Below are positions 53,368 to 61,941 of a stretch of DNA of 64,000 nt, in pieces. Made by a program: the position numbers and the translations under genes. The notes beneath the pieces are model-generated. The model worked only from the letters and a program-made list of their open reading frames with translations, had not been told where the DNA came from and made no database searches. The stretch is from NCBI GenBank assembly GCA_001971685.1, contig CP019326.1, positions 868,001-932,000 on the forward strand, given 5' to 3'. How positions within the stretch are numbered: the stretch's first letter is position 1; each line of letters opens with the position of its first letter. The DNA comes from Halomonas sp. 1513. Its GTDB lineage: Bacteria > Pseudomonadota > Gammaproteobacteria > Pseudomonadales > Halomonadaceae.

Positions 53368-54713
53368 GCGGCCTCCTCGACGGGGCGTTCTTGATGAGCG
53401 GTATCGGCGTCGCGGTCGGCGTCCTCGGCGGCTGCATCGAGCAGCGCCTGGACATCGGCCGGGCCGAAGAGCAGAGCCTGGCGGCAGGCGTTGAGGTCGC
53501 TGCCGGCCAGGGCGTGTTCGAAGGCCCAGGGGCCGATGCGGGTATCGCCGTAGAGCACCACGCCCTCCAGGCGGCCATCGCGCAGCAGCAGGCGGCGGTA
53601 GTCGCCGTTTTCGGGGTCGTGGTAGCTGAGCACGTCGTGCTCCGGGGCCGCCTCGGTGGGGCCGAAGGCGTAGAGCGACACGCCGCTGATCTTGAGCTTG
53701 GTGGCGCTGGGCTGCTCGACGTAGCCGCGTACCGCCTCGCCGGCGAGATGGGCGGCGAGTACCTCGACCTGGCGCCAGATCGGCTCGACCAGGCCGTAGG
53801 TATGCTGCTCGAACTGGCAGCACTCGCCGAGGGCGTGAATCGCCGGGTCGCTGGTGGTCAGGTGGGCATCGACCAGGATAGCGCGGTCGCTGTCGAGCCC
53901 GGCGTCGCGACCCAGTTCGGCATTGGGGGTGATACCCGCGGCCACCACTACGCAGTCGGTGGCCAGGCGGCGGCCATCTTCGAGGCGGACCGCGGCGACC
54001 CGGCCGTGGCCGTCGTCCTCGAGGGCGGCCACCCGGGCGTCGGTGACGACCGTGAGCCCGCGGCTGGCGAGCTCAGCCTCGAGTAGGCCGGCGGCGGTAG
54101 CGTCGAGCTGGCGGTTCATCAGCCGCGAGTCGCGCTGCAGCACACTGACCGCCATGCCGCGCTTGCGCAGCCCTTCGGCGGCCTCCAGGCCGAGCAGGCC
54201 GCCGCCGATCACCACGGCGCTGCCGCCATCTTGTGCGCACTCCGTGAGGGTGGCGGCGTCCTCCAGGTCACGAAAGCCGTGGACGCCCTGGAGATCGATG
54301 CCGGGCACCGGGGGCATGGCCGGGCGCGAGCCGGTGGCCAGCACCAGGCGGTCGTAGTCGAGCCGGCGTCCGCTGGCGGTGATCACCTGGCGCGCTTGGC
54401 GCTCGATGCGCTCGACGCGCTCGCCGAGAATCAGCTCGACGCCCTGCTCGGCGTACCAGTCGGCGTCGCGCAGGGTCAGGGCGGCGTGGTCCAGTTCGCC
54501 GGCCAGCAGCGGCGAGAGCAGGATGCGGTTGTAGGCCGGCACCCGCTCGGCGCCGATCACGGTGATGCTTGCCGGCGGCGCAGGCCGGGCCAGCAGCGCC
54601 TCGACCAGCCGCTGGCCGGCCATGCCGTTGCCGATGATCAGCACGCTTTCGCGGTGATCAGGGCCTGCGGGCATGGGGCCTTCGGGCATGGAAGCTTGGG
54701 GCGTTAGTGTCAT
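53364..54713 (-). CDS. NasB-like FAD/NAD(P) oxidoreductase for nitrate/nitrite reduction
   Basis: 449 residues. Related to the N-terminal half of NirB: VLIIGNGMAGQRLVEALLAR, LVLATGSRPAMPPVPGIDLQ and VVIGGGLLGLEAAEGLRKRG are FAD/NAD segments, plus a C-terminal domain without [2Fe-2S] cysteines. It is probably the electron-transfer subunit that feeds NasA with electrons from NADH, as in other nas systems. First gene of this operon; ATG 54713 follows GAGGAG. It is followed by nirB (ATGA overlap). Confidence 0.85.
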   Translation of the reverse strand: MTLTPQASMPEGPMPAGPDHRESVLIIGNGMAGQRLVEALLARPAPPASITVIGAERVPAYNRILLSPLLAGELDHAALTLRDADWYAEQGVELILGERVERIERQARQVITASGRRLDYDRLVLATGSRPAMPPVPGIDLQGVHGFRDLEDAATLTECAQDGGSAVVIGGGLLGLEAAEGLRKRGMAVSVLQRDSRLMNRQLDATAAGLLEAELASRGLTVVTDARVAALEDDGHGRVAAVRLEDGRRLATDCVVVAAGITPNAELGRDAGLDSDRAILVDAHLTTSDPAIHALGECCQFEQHTYGLVEPIWRQVEVLAAHLAGEAVRGYVEQPSATKLKISGVSLYAFGPTEAAPEHDVLSYHDPENGDYRRLLLRDGRLEGVVLYGDTRIGPWAFEHALAGSDLNACRQALLFGPADVQALLDAAAEDADRDADTAHQERPVEEAA

Positions 54714-54862
54714 GTCGGTCGACTCCTCGATGACTGGAGCATGCGGCCAAAAAAAAGACGCCTCGGCGTCCTGCTGGAGCAGGAAGCCAAGACGTCTGTG
54801 TCCGGTGGTGACGGTCGCCATTGACCGTCGGGCGACCGCGATGCCGCCGAATATTGCGTTGC
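54714..54862 (-). promoter_or_regulatory. NasT-responsive ANTAR leader with terminator, nasB-nirBD operon
   Basis: Leader RNA on the minus strand. Hairpin P1 at 54829-54810: perfect 7-bp stem GACGGTC/GACCGTC with hexaloop AATGGC (A at 1, G at 4). Hairpin P2 at 54805-54787 with core GAC, hexaloop ACAGAC (A1, G4), GTC. Terminator follows: GACGTCTTGGC pairs with GCCGAGGCGTC (two G-U pairs) around an inner hairpin, then eight T at 54756-54749. The P2 3' arm overlaps the terminator 5' arm, so P2 excludes the terminator. This is the ANTAR-antitermination design; NasT is encoded 1.3 kb upstream. Confidence 0.88.
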
Positions 54863-54872
54863 CCTAGCTAAA

Positions 54873-54888
54873 GCAAGCTGCCTGCCAA
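54873..54888 (-). promoter_or_regulatory. Sigma-54 promoter of the nasB-nirBD operon
   Basis: On the minus strand TTGGCAGGCAGCTTGCT matches the -24/-12 consensus YTGGCACGNNNNTTGCW with a C-to-G difference. The last C of TTGC is 44 nt before hairpin P1, exactly as in the nasA leader. Confidence 0.75.
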
Positions 54889-54980
54889 CCGGCAGTAATT
54901 TCGTCTTTTGGTAGGATTTTCAGTCGACTGGAGGCGTGGCGCAGGGGAGAGGCTGGCCCCATGACGGGGCCAGTTGCACG

Positions 54981-56003
54981 TCAGTGGTGCAGGGCGCGGT
55001 CGAAATGCACGGCGCTGTAACACTCGCCGAGGGTGGCGAGATCGAGCTGCTGGCCCTGATCGCGCAGCTGCTGGTCGATCTGTTCGGCGAGCAGCTCGGT
55101 AAACGCAGGGTCGGGGCGCAGCATATCGCGGCCGCAGAGCCGCTGCCGCAGCGGCGGGGCGTCGATGGGCAGGGTCTCGAGATGGCCCACCGAGCGGTCG
55201 AGGTAGGGCGGCAGGGCCAGCCAGTCGCGGGCCTGCAGGCGATTGGCCGGCGACTCGGCCAGCCAGTCGCTGGCGGCGATCAGCGCGTGAATCAGCCGGG
55301 TTAGCGTTGCCGGGTAGCGATTCGCCCAGGAGCGGGTCACGCCGAGGACCTTCTCCGGCTGCTCCGGCCACAGCTGGGCCCCGCTGGCGACGATGCGCCC
55401 GGACTGGCGGTGCTCGGCGAGGCTGCCCCAGGGCTCACCGACACAGAAGCCGTCGATCTTGCCCTGCTGCATGGCGTCGACCATGCGCGGCGGGGGCAGC
55501 GCCACCAGCTCGACGTCGCGATCGGCATCGATCCCGCCCAGGCACAGCCAGTGCCGCAGCTGATAGTGCTGGCAGGAGTGGGGGTAGACCATGCCCAGAC
55601 GCGGCCGCTCGCCACCGGCGGTGAGGTAGCCGGCCAGGGCGTTGGCGCTGGCGGCCGGGTCATCGCCCAGGTCCGCCGTGCAGGCGTCGGCCAGCGCCTG
55701 GGAGAGTACGATGGCGTTGCCGTTACGGCTCAGGGTGATCGGCGCCAGGGTATCGCAGGGCGCGCGCCCCAGCCCCAGGCTCATGGCCAGCGGCATCGGC
55801 GCCAGCATATGGGCGCCGTCGAGTAGCCCGGCGGCGACCTTGTCGCGCAGCGTCGACCAGGCGTTCTGGCGCGATAGCGTGACCTCGAGGCCCTGATCGG
55901 CAAACAGGCCGCGCTCGCGAGCGACCACCAGCAGCACGCAGTCGAGCAGCGGGATAAAACCCAGCTGCAGGCGCTGCAGCTCGGCCGGAGGGAGCGTGTT
56001 CAT
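54981..56003 (-). CDS. nasS: Nitrate sensor NasS (NrtA/CmpA-like)
   Basis: 340 residues, no signal peptide, so cytosolic. Homologous to nitrate-transporter solute-binding proteins: LGFIPLLDCVLLVVARERGL, SRQNAWSTLRDKVAAGLLDG, GAHMLAPMPLAMSLGLG and DGFCVGEPWGSLAEHRQSGR. NasS holds NasT in an inactive complex and releases it when nitrate or nitrite binds. It overlaps nasT (ATGA) on the same strand. Confidence 0.93.
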   Translation of the reverse strand: MNTLPPAELQRLQLGFIPLLDCVLLVVARERGLFADQGLEVTLSRQNAWSTLRDKVAAGLLDGAHMLAPMPLAMSLGLGRAPCDTLAPITLSRNGNAIVLSQALADACTADLGDDPAASANALAGYLTAGGERPRLGMVYPHSCQHYQLRHWLCLGGIDADRDVELVALPPPRMVDAMQQGKIDGFCVGEPWGSLAEHRQSGRIVASGAQLWPEQPEKVLGVTRSWANRYPATLTRLIHALIAASDWLAESPANRLQARDWLALPPYLDRSVGHLETLPIDAPPLRQRLCGRDMLRPDPAFTELLAEQIDQQLRDQGQQLDLATLGECYSAVHFDRALHH

Positions 56004-56593
56004 AAGCCTTTCTCTAGTCGTTCGAGGATATCGATGACGCTCGTGGCGACCTCGGCGATGCGCTGGCCGCGGTCCATGGCTAGCTTGCGCAGCATTTGGT
56101 AGGCCTGCTCTTCGTCACAGCTCTGGTGACGCATCAGCAGTCCCTTGGCACGTTCGATGCGTTTGCGCTCGGTGAGTTGCGTACGGGTGCGGTCGAGCTC
56201 CTGGCGCATCGATTGAAAGGCTTCGAAGCGGGCGATGGCGACCTCGATGATCGGCTCGACCCGCCCCTGGGCCAGGCCATCGACCACATAGGCGCTGACC
56301 CCGGCCTTGAGCGCCGACTGCATGGTCTCGGGGTCGTGATGGTCGGCGAAGAACACCACCGGGCGCGGGTTCTCGCGGTTGAGCTGGGTCATGCTGTCGA
56401 GGATGTCGCGGTCCGGCGATTCCATGTCGATGATCACCACGTCGGGCTGATGCCTGGCCACCATCTCGTTGAGGCTGGCAGGGCTCTTGAGGTGGCAGAT
56501 CACCCGATGACCTTCCCTGACCAGCGCCTCCTCGACCATGGCGGCGCGCACCTCTTCATCATCGACCAGTAGAACATCAAGCGCTGGGGGCAT
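56000..56593 (-). CDS. nasT: ANTAR-domain antiterminator NasT
   Basis: 197 residues. N-terminal pseudo-receiver domain (LDVLLVDDEEVRAAMVEEAL, DVVIIDMESPDRDI, VVFFADHHDPETM) and a C-terminal ANTAR domain from about residue 130 (ERKRIERAKGLLMRHQSCDE, EQAYQMLRKLAMDRGQRIAE), which binds paired hexaloop hairpins in RNA. When NasS releases it, NasT prevents termination in nas/nir leaders. Start ATG 56593 (MPPALD...) is preferred over ATG 56656. Both leaders in this window fit its target motif. Confidence 0.95.
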   Translation of the reverse strand: MPPALDVLLVDDEEVRAAMVEEALVREGHRVICHLKSPASLNEMVARHQPDVVIIDMESPDRDILDSMTQLNRENPRPVVFFADHHDPETMQSALKAGVSAYVVDGLAQGRVEPIIEVAIARFEAFQSMRQELDRTRTQLTERKRIERAKGLLMRHQSCDEEQAYQMLRKLAMDRGQRIAEVATSVIDILERLEKGL

Positions 56594-56924
56594 GGTGTGG
56601 GCTCGTCTAGCAGTGGTTGAGGCGCACGTACTTAGGTACTGCAAGTTATATTCCACGTCGGCTCATAGAGCGTCTGCGAAAGGGCTGCACTCGTCTTCGT
56701 TTTTGCAAACGCCCTCTCCGTGGCCGGCGGGGCGGCGCAGGCGCTGCCGGTGGGTGGCGTCGAGTGCCTGCGGCAGGCTGCTGCGCCGCATCATACTGGT
56801 GCAAAACCCAGGCCAAGCGCAATGCTGTGGTGCGATCAGCGCCGCCGCTGGCGATCCGCGGCGGTGTCGTCGGCTCGCTGGCGGGCCCGGCCCGCGGGGC
56901 AGTGGCGGTGGGGCAGGGCCTAGC
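56594..56924. other. Non-coding upstream part of the nasT-nasA spacer
   Basis: About 330 bp with no gene I can support. It should hold the nasT promoter and enhancer sites for the nasA promoter. TGGTGCA at 56797-56803 and TGGTGCG at 56828-56834 resemble half sites of the NtrC box, at about -150 and -120 from the nasA start site; the matching left halves are poor. Confidence 0.35.
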
Positions 56925-56940
56925 TGGCATGGCGCTTGCT
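56925..56940 (+). promoter_or_regulatory. Sigma-54 promoter of nasA
   Basis: CTGGCATGGCGCTTGCT matches the -24/-12 consensus YTGGCACGNNNNTTGCW with one mismatch (C to T). Transcription start expected near 56951. It precedes the nasA leader by the same distance as in the nir operon. Confidence 0.78.
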
Positions 56941-56982
56941 TGGTATGTGCCTAGCACCATGACTACAGCATAGATAATTGCC

Positions 56983-57057
56983 GAGGGCCAACGCCGGCCC
57001 TCACCCGACAACGACGTCCACTATCGGCATCCCCAGATGCCGATAGTGGGCGTTTTT
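56983..57057 (+). promoter_or_regulatory. NasT-responsive ANTAR leader with terminator, nasA
   Basis: P1 at 56983-57002: perfect 7-bp stem GAGGGCC/GGCCCTC with hexaloop AACGCC (A1, G4). P2 core at 57007-57018: GAC, hexaloop AACGAC (A1, G4), GTC. Terminator at 57018-57049: perfect 13-bp stem CCACTATCGGCAT/ATGCCGATAGTGG, loop CCCCAG, then GCGTTTTT. P2 and terminator touch at 57018. Same design as the nir operon leader, with unrelated stem sequences, so it is conserved structure rather than recent duplication. Confidence 0.9.
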
Positions 57058-57102
57058 GCGTTTTAGCCCTTGCATCGGGCGGCGGCGAAACGAGGAGTCA
57101 CC

Positions 57103-59862
57103 ATGTATCAGGCCGATGATTCAGCGCCGATATGCGATCGAGCAAAGACCACCTGCCCCTACTGCGGGGTAGGCTGTGGCGTGACCGCAACCATCGAGGA
57201 TGGGGCGATAACCGCCGTGGAAGGGGATCGCCAGCACCCGGCCAACTATGGGCGGCTGTGCGTCAAGGGCTCAGCGCTGCACGAGACCCTGGGCCAGCAG
57301 GGGCGCCTGACCCGGCCGTGGGTTGATGGCGCCGAGGTCGATTGGGACACGGCCCTGGACGCCGTGGCCAGCCGCCTCACGGCGGTCCGCACCGAGCATG
57401 GCAATCAGGCGCTGGCGGCCTACCTCTCCGGCCAGCTACTGACCGAGGACTACTACGTCGCCAACAAGCTGTTCAAGGGGTTTCTCGGCACGCCGCACCT
57501 GGATACCAACTCGCGGCTGTGCATGGCCTCGGCGGTGGCCGGCTACAAGCGTGCCTTCGGCGCCGATGCGGTGCCGTGCTGCTATGAGGACCTCGAGGAA
57601 GCCGAGCTGGTGGTGCTGGTGGGCTCCAACCTGGCCTGGAACCATCCAGTGCTCTATCAGCGTATCAAGGTGGCCAAGACCCGTAATCCGCTGATGCGGG
57701 TGGTGGTGATCGATCCGCGGGTCACCGACAGCTGCGAAATCGCCGACCTCTATCTGGGGCTCAAGCCCGGCAGCGACGCGCGCTTGTTCAACGGCCTGCT
57801 GAGCTGGATGGCGGCCAAGGGCAAGCTGGACAAGCTGTATCTCACGCGCCATACCCAGGGCTTCGACGAGGCGCTGGCCGCGGCCCGCGAGCAGGCCAGC
57901 GACCTCGAATCGGTGGCCGCCGACTGCGACCTCGACGCCGAGGCGCTGGAGACCTTCTATTACTGGTTCGCCAGCCAACTGCACGTGGTCACCCTCTACT
58001 CCCAGGGCGTCAACCAGTCCTCCAGCGGCACCGACAAGTGCAACGCGATCATCAACTGCCACCTGGCCGGCGGCAAGCTGGGCCTGCCTGGTGCCGGCCC
58101 TTTCTCGATCACCGGCCAGCCCAATGCCATGGGCGGCCGCGAGGTGGGCGGGCTGGCCAACCAGCTGGCCGCGCATATGGACTACCACACCCCCGGCGCC
58201 ATCGACCGGGTGACCCGCTTCTGGCGCAACGCGTCGCTGACGCCGACCCTGCCCGAGGGCCCGGGCCATAAGGCCGTCGAGCTGTTCAGTGCCATCGAGC
58301 GCGGTGAGGTCCAGGCGCTGTGGGTGATGGCCACCAACCCGGCGGTGAGCCTGCCGGACGCCGCCCGGGTGCGCGCGGCACTGGCCAAGTGCCCGCTGGT
58401 GATCGTCTCCGAGTGCGTGACCGACACCGACCTGCTGGCCTATGCCGATATCGTGCTGCCGGCCTCGAGCTGGTCGGAGAAGGACGGCACCGTAACCAAC
58501 TCCGAGCGCTGCATCTCGCGCCAGCGCGGCCTGCTGCCGCCCCCCGGGGAGGCGCGCCACGACTGGTGGATCATGTGCGAGGTCGCCAAGCGGCTGGGCT
58601 ACGGCGAGGCCTTCGACTACACCCACCCCAGCGAGATCTTCGACGAGCATGCCCGGCTCTCGGGCTTCGAGAACGCCGCCGAGCCCGCGGGCGCCAGGCG
58701 GCTGTTCGATATCTCCGGACTGGCGGGCCTCGACCGCGCCGCCTATGATGCGCTGGCGCCGATCCAGTGGCCGGTCACCGCCCAGGCGCCGCGGGGCACT
58801 GCGCGGCTGTTCGAGGATGGCCACTTTGCCACCGACAACGGCCTGGCGCGACTGGTGCCGATCACCCCGCGTGGCCCCGAGCAGCGCCTGAGTGCGGCGC
58901 GGCCGTTGCGCCTCAATACCGGGCGTATCCGCGACCAGTGGCATACCATGACCCGCACCGCACGCGCCCCGCGGCTGATGAACCACCGCGCCGAACCCTT
59001 TATCGAGGTGCATCCCGACGATGCCGCGGCGTACGGCGTCGCCGATCAGCGTCTGGCGCTGCTGAGCAGTGAGGCCGGCGAGTATCGCGCCCGGGTGCGC
59101 GTCGCCAAGAGCCAGCGTGCCGGTGAGGTGTTCGTGCCGATGCACTGGAGCGACCGCTTTACCAAGCAGGCGCGCAGCGGTGCCCTGATCAGCGGCCACA
59201 CCGATCCGCTCTCGGGGCAGCCGGAATCCAAGCACGGCGCCGTGGCCCTGGCGCCGCTGAGTACCGCCTGGGAGGCCACCCTGTTAGTTAGCGAAGCGCT
59301 CAGTGAAGCGCTCAGCGACGCTGCGCCCTGGTGCGAGAGCGACTACTGGGCGCGCATTCCCATGCGCGGCTGCCAGCGCTGGCAGTTGGCAAGCGGGCAA
59401 GTCGAGCACGACTGGCTCGAGCGCCTGGCGGCCTGGCTGCCCGAGGCGGCGACGCTGTGGTGCGAAGATGCCGGCGATGGGCGGCTGCGTGCCGCGGCGG
59501 TGCGATATGGACGACTCTGCTGGTGGGCCATGGTCGGCCCGCCCGCCGAACTGCCCGGCCTGGCCTGGCTCGAGCAGCGCTTCAACGACGCCGAACTGAG
59601 CGACACCCATCGCCGCCGGCTGCTGGCCGGCTGCGACGACGGCGCCGCCGATAGCGGCCCCACCATATGCAGCTGCCACCAGGTCGGCCAGAAGGCGATC
59701 GTCTCCGCCATTCGCGACGGCGATACCAGCGTCGAGGCGCTGGGCGCCCGGCTCGCCTGCGGCACCCAGTGCGGCAGCTGTATTCCAGAACTCAAATCCC
59801 TGCTCGAAGAGGAACGCACCCATGCGCGCACCAAGCCGACCCCTGAAACCCAAGTGGCCTGA
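57103..59862 (+). CDS. nasA: Assimilatory nitrate reductase catalytic subunit
   Basis: 919 residues. Molybdopterin enzyme that reduces nitrate to nitrite in the cytosol. N-terminal 4Fe-4S motif TTCPYCGVGCGVTATIEDG with a fourth Cys in GRLCVKGSAL, MGD-binding segments such as GSNLAWNHPVLYQRIK and NQSSSGTDKCNAIINCHLAG, C-terminal molydopterin dinucleotide domain (INTGRIRDQWHTMTRT-like block), and a final BFD-like [2Fe-2S] domain (ICSCHQVGQKAIV ... CGTQCGSCIPELK). CGAGGAG precedes ATG 57103. Its end overlaps cobA by 41 nt. Confidence 0.96.
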   Translation: MYQADDSAPICDRAKTTCPYCGVGCGVTATIEDGAITAVEGDRQHPANYGRLCVKGSALHETLGQQGRLTRPWVDGAEVDWDTALDAVASRLTAVRTEHGNQALAAYLSGQLLTEDYYVANKLFKGFLGTPHLDTNSRLCMASAVAGYKRAFGADAVPCCYEDLEEAELVVLVGSNLAWNHPVLYQRIKVAKTRNPLMRVVVIDPRVTDSCEIADLYLGLKPGSDARLFNGLLSWMAAKGKLDKLYLTRHTQGFDEALAAAREQASDLESVAADCDLDAEALETFYYWFASQLHVVTLYSQGVNQSSSGTDKCNAIINCHLAGGKLGLPGAGPFSITGQPNAMGGREVGGLANQLAAHMDYHTPGAIDRVTRFWRNASLTPTLPEGPGHKAVELFSAIERGEVQALWVMATNPAVSLPDAARVRAALAKCPLVIVSECVTDTDLLAYADIVLPASSWSEKDGTVTNSERCISRQRGLLPPPGEARHDWWIMCEVAKRLGYGEAFDYTHPSEIFDEHARLSGFENAAEPAGARRLFDISGLAGLDRAAYDALAPIQWPVTAQAPRGTARLFEDGHFATDNGLARLVPITPRGPEQRLSAARPLRLNTGRIRDQWHTMTRTARAPRLMNHRAEPFIEVHPDDAAAYGVADQRLALLSSEAGEYRARVRVAKSQRAGEVFVPMHWSDRFTKQARSGALISGHTDPLSGQPESKHGAVALAPLSTAWEATLLVSEALSEALSDAAPWCESDYWARIPMRGCQRWQLASGQVEHDWLERLAAWLPEAATLWCEDAGDGRLRAAAVRYGRLCWWAMVGPPAELPGLAWLEQRFNDAELSDTHRRRLLAGCDDGAADSGPTICSCHQVGQKAIVSAIRDGDTSVEALGARLACGTQCGSCIPELKSLLEEERTHARTKPTPETQVA

Positions 59863-60724
59863 CGCCTTGGTCCGCCTCAGCCAGCGCATGACGCGCTACT
59901 TCACCGCGCTCGGCGGCGAGCCTTCAGGCGCCACGCCCGGCGTGGCGCTGGGCGGCGAGTGTCGCCCGGGCAAGGTCTACCTGGTCGGCGCCGGCAGCGG
60001 CGATGTCGAGCTGCTGACCCTCAAGGCCGCGCGGCTGCTGCAGCAGGCCGATGCGGTGGTCTACGACCGCCTGGTGGAGGAGGAGGTGCTGGCACTGATC
60101 CCCGCCGGCCGCGAGCGCTACTACGTGGGCAAGGCACGCGGCCACCACAGCGTGCCCCAGGCCGAGATCGGTGCGCTGATGGTGCGCCTGGCCGGCGAGG
60201 GCAAGTCGGTGGTGCGCCTCAAGGGCGGCGACCCCGGGGTGTTCGGGCGCATGGGGGAGGAGCTGGCCGCCCTGGCGCAGGCCCAGGTGCCCGCCGAGAT
60301 CGTGCCCGGCATTACCGCCGCCTCGGCCGCTGCGGCGAGCATGGGCATTCCGCTCACCGACCGCGGCCATGCCCAGCAGCTGCGGTTCGTCACCGCCCAG
60401 CTATGCCGCGAGGACGGCACGCCGGACTGGGCCTCGCTGGCGCGCCGCGACGAGACCCTGGTGTTCTATATGGGGCTCTCCAAGGTCGCCGCCATCTGCG
60501 CCGGGCTGCGCGACGCCGGCCTGCCCGGCGACTGGCCGATCATGCTGGTGGCCAACGCCAGCAAGCCCGAGCAGCAGTCACTGATCGGCAGCCTGGCGGA
60601 TATGCCGGCCCGGCTGGCGGATCAGCCGCTGCCCTCGCCGTGCCTGATCGTGGTTGGCAGCGTGGTGCGCATGGTGGCGACCAGCCCCGTGGTGCAGATG
60701 CACGCCTCGAGCCAGAGTGTTTAG
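59822..60724 (+). CDS. cobA: Uroporphyrinogen-III C-methyltransferase (sirohaem branch)
   Basis: 300 residues. Uses SAM to methylate uroporphyrinogen III at C2 and C7, giving precorrin-2, the precursor of the sirohaem needed by NirB. Motifs: VYLVGAGSGDVELLTLKAAR, VVYDRLVEEEVL, YVGKARGHHSVPQ, VRLKGGDPGVFGRMGEEL and VPGITAASAAAASMGIPLT. The CysG N-terminal oxidase/ferrochelatase domain is absent; about 50 extra residues precede the catalytic domain. ATG 59822 lies inside the nasA end, with GAGG just upstream. Confidence 0.95.
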   Translation: MRAPSRPLKPKWPDALVRLSQRMTRYFTALGGEPSGATPGVALGGECRPGKVYLVGAGSGDVELLTLKAARLLQQADAVVYDRLVEEEVLALIPAGRERYYVGKARGHHSVPQAEIGALMVRLAGEGKSVVRLKGGDPGVFGRMGEELAALAQAQVPAEIVPGITAASAAAASMGIPLTDRGHAQQLRFVTAQLCREDGTPDWASLARRDETLVFYMGLSKVAAICAGLRDAGLPGDWPIMLVANASKPEQQSLIGSLADMPARLADQPLPSPCLIVVGSVVRMVATSPVVQMHASSQSV

Positions 60725-60731
60725 CCAGTGT

Positions 60732-61223
60732 TCAGGCACTGGCCAGGCGCTTATACATGATGCGGGTATCCACCAGCCCCAGCTCGCGGTGGCGGTAGCC
60801 GCCGGGCACCGTGCCGATGATCTCGAAGCCGAGCGTCTGCCATAGGCGTATGGCCACCTCGTTGGTCGCGACCACGGCATTGAACTGCATGGCCAGGTAG
60901 CCGGCCTCGATGGCGACCCGCTGGGAGTGCTCGCACATGGCGCGGGCCACCCCCTTGCCGCGGGCCTGGGGGGTGACCATATAGCCGCAGTTGCAGACAT
61001 GGTCGCCGGGCCCGGCGGCGTTGGGCTTGAGGTAGTAGGAGCCGAGCAGCTCGCCGTCCTGCTTGACGACGAAGGTGAACTGCGGCAGCTCGCACCACAG
61101 CCGCCAGGCGGTATCGAAATCCATGTTCGGGTCGAAGGCGTAGGTCTCCTGCGCCTCGACGATGGCCTTGAAGGTCGGCCAGAAGACGCGGAAGTCGTCG
61201 TGGGTGATCGGGGTGATGTCCAT
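60732..61223 (-). CDS. GNAT family N-acetyltransferase
   Basis: 163 residues. GNAT fold with acetyl-CoA site VTPQARGKGVARAMCEHSQR (motif A, R/Q-x-x-G-x-G/A) and the C-terminal NEVAIRLWQTLGFEIIGTVP. Opens with MDITPITHDDFRVFWPTFKA, as in YhhY-like acetyltransferases. Substrate unknown. Start ATG 61223; upstream open codons lack family similarity. Confidence 0.85.
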   Translation of the reverse strand: MDITPITHDDFRVFWPTFKAIVEAQETYAFDPNMDFDTAWRLWCELPQFTFVVKQDGELLGSYYLKPNAAGPGDHVCNCGYMVTPQARGKGVARAMCEHSQRVAIEAGYLAMQFNAVVATNEVAIRLWQTLGFEIIGTVPGGYRHRELGLVDTRIMYKRLASA

Positions 61224-61278
61224 GCGCTCTCTCGATGATGGCAGCCAACTATTCTGACCAGTCACCCCGGCGACGCAC

Positions 61279-61305
61279 AAGGGCCGGCCACCAGGGCCGG
61301 CCCTT
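61279..61305. terminator. GC-rich terminator hairpin
   Basis: AAGGGCCGGC / GCCGGCCCTT, 10-bp perfect stem, between the GNAT start and the peroxiredoxin end. Short T-runs, so probably the peroxiredoxin terminator on the minus strand. Confidence 0.6.
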
Positions 61306-61322
61306 GCGTACCGCCGTTAGTC

Positions 61323-61799
61323 TCAGAGCTGAGCCAGCACCGTCTCGGCACTGCTCTTGTCGACGCCCTTGGCATCGATGCCGATGTACTCGACCACGCC
61401 GTCATTGGCGATCAGCGCGAAGCGCTTGCTGCGGATACCCATGCCGCCGCCGCTGGCATCCATCTCGGTACCGATGGCCTTGGTGAACTCGGCGTTGCCG
61501 TCGGCCAGCATGGTGAAGGCCTCGGCATTCTGATGCGTCTGCCAGGCGTCCATCACGAAGGCATCGTTGACCGCCATGCAGGCGATGGTGTCGATCCCCT
61601 TGGCAAGGATCTCGTCGGCCTTGATCACGAAGCCGGGCATATGGGTGTTGGAGCAGCCGGGCGTAAAGGCGCCGGGCACGGCGAACAGCACCACCCGCTT
61701 ACCGGCAAACAGCTCACCGGTGGAGATATCCTGGGGGCCATCCGGGCCATTGGTCTTGATCGTGACGTCGGGAATCTTGTCGCCTACTGTCAGTGTCAT
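61323..61799 (-). CDS. Peroxiredoxin, Prx5 type
   Basis: 158 residues. Reduces hydrogen peroxide and organic peroxides using glutathione/glutaredoxin or thioredoxin. Peroxidatic Cys is in PGAFTPGCSNTHMPGF, with conserved Pro, Thr and downstream Arg (GIRSKRFALI). Cytosolic. Start ATG 61799 (MTLTVGD) rather than ATG 61814, on family length and spacing to GAAGGA. Confidence 0.92.
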   Translation of the reverse strand: MTLTVGDKIPDVTIKTNGPDGPQDISTGELFAGKRVVLFAVPGAFTPGCSNTHMPGFVIKADEILAKGIDTIACMAVNDAFVMDAWQTHQNAEAFTMLADGNAEFTKAIGTEMDASGGGMGIRSKRFALIANDGVVEYIGIDAKGVDKSSAETVLAQL

Positions 61800-61941
61800 A
61801 CCAGATCCTTCCATGTGGTGTGTGGTGCTTCCAGGCTACGCCAATGTGCTGCCTTGTCCAGCGTCGCTGTCATAGGCTAACGCTCGCATTCCGCCTGGGC
61901 TACTGCAATCATGGGGCGAATCACAAGGCAGGGAGCCGCTA

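Noticed and set aside
57436..59235. 599-codon open frame on the minus strand
   Set aside because: Antisense shadow of nasA; no recognisable domain.
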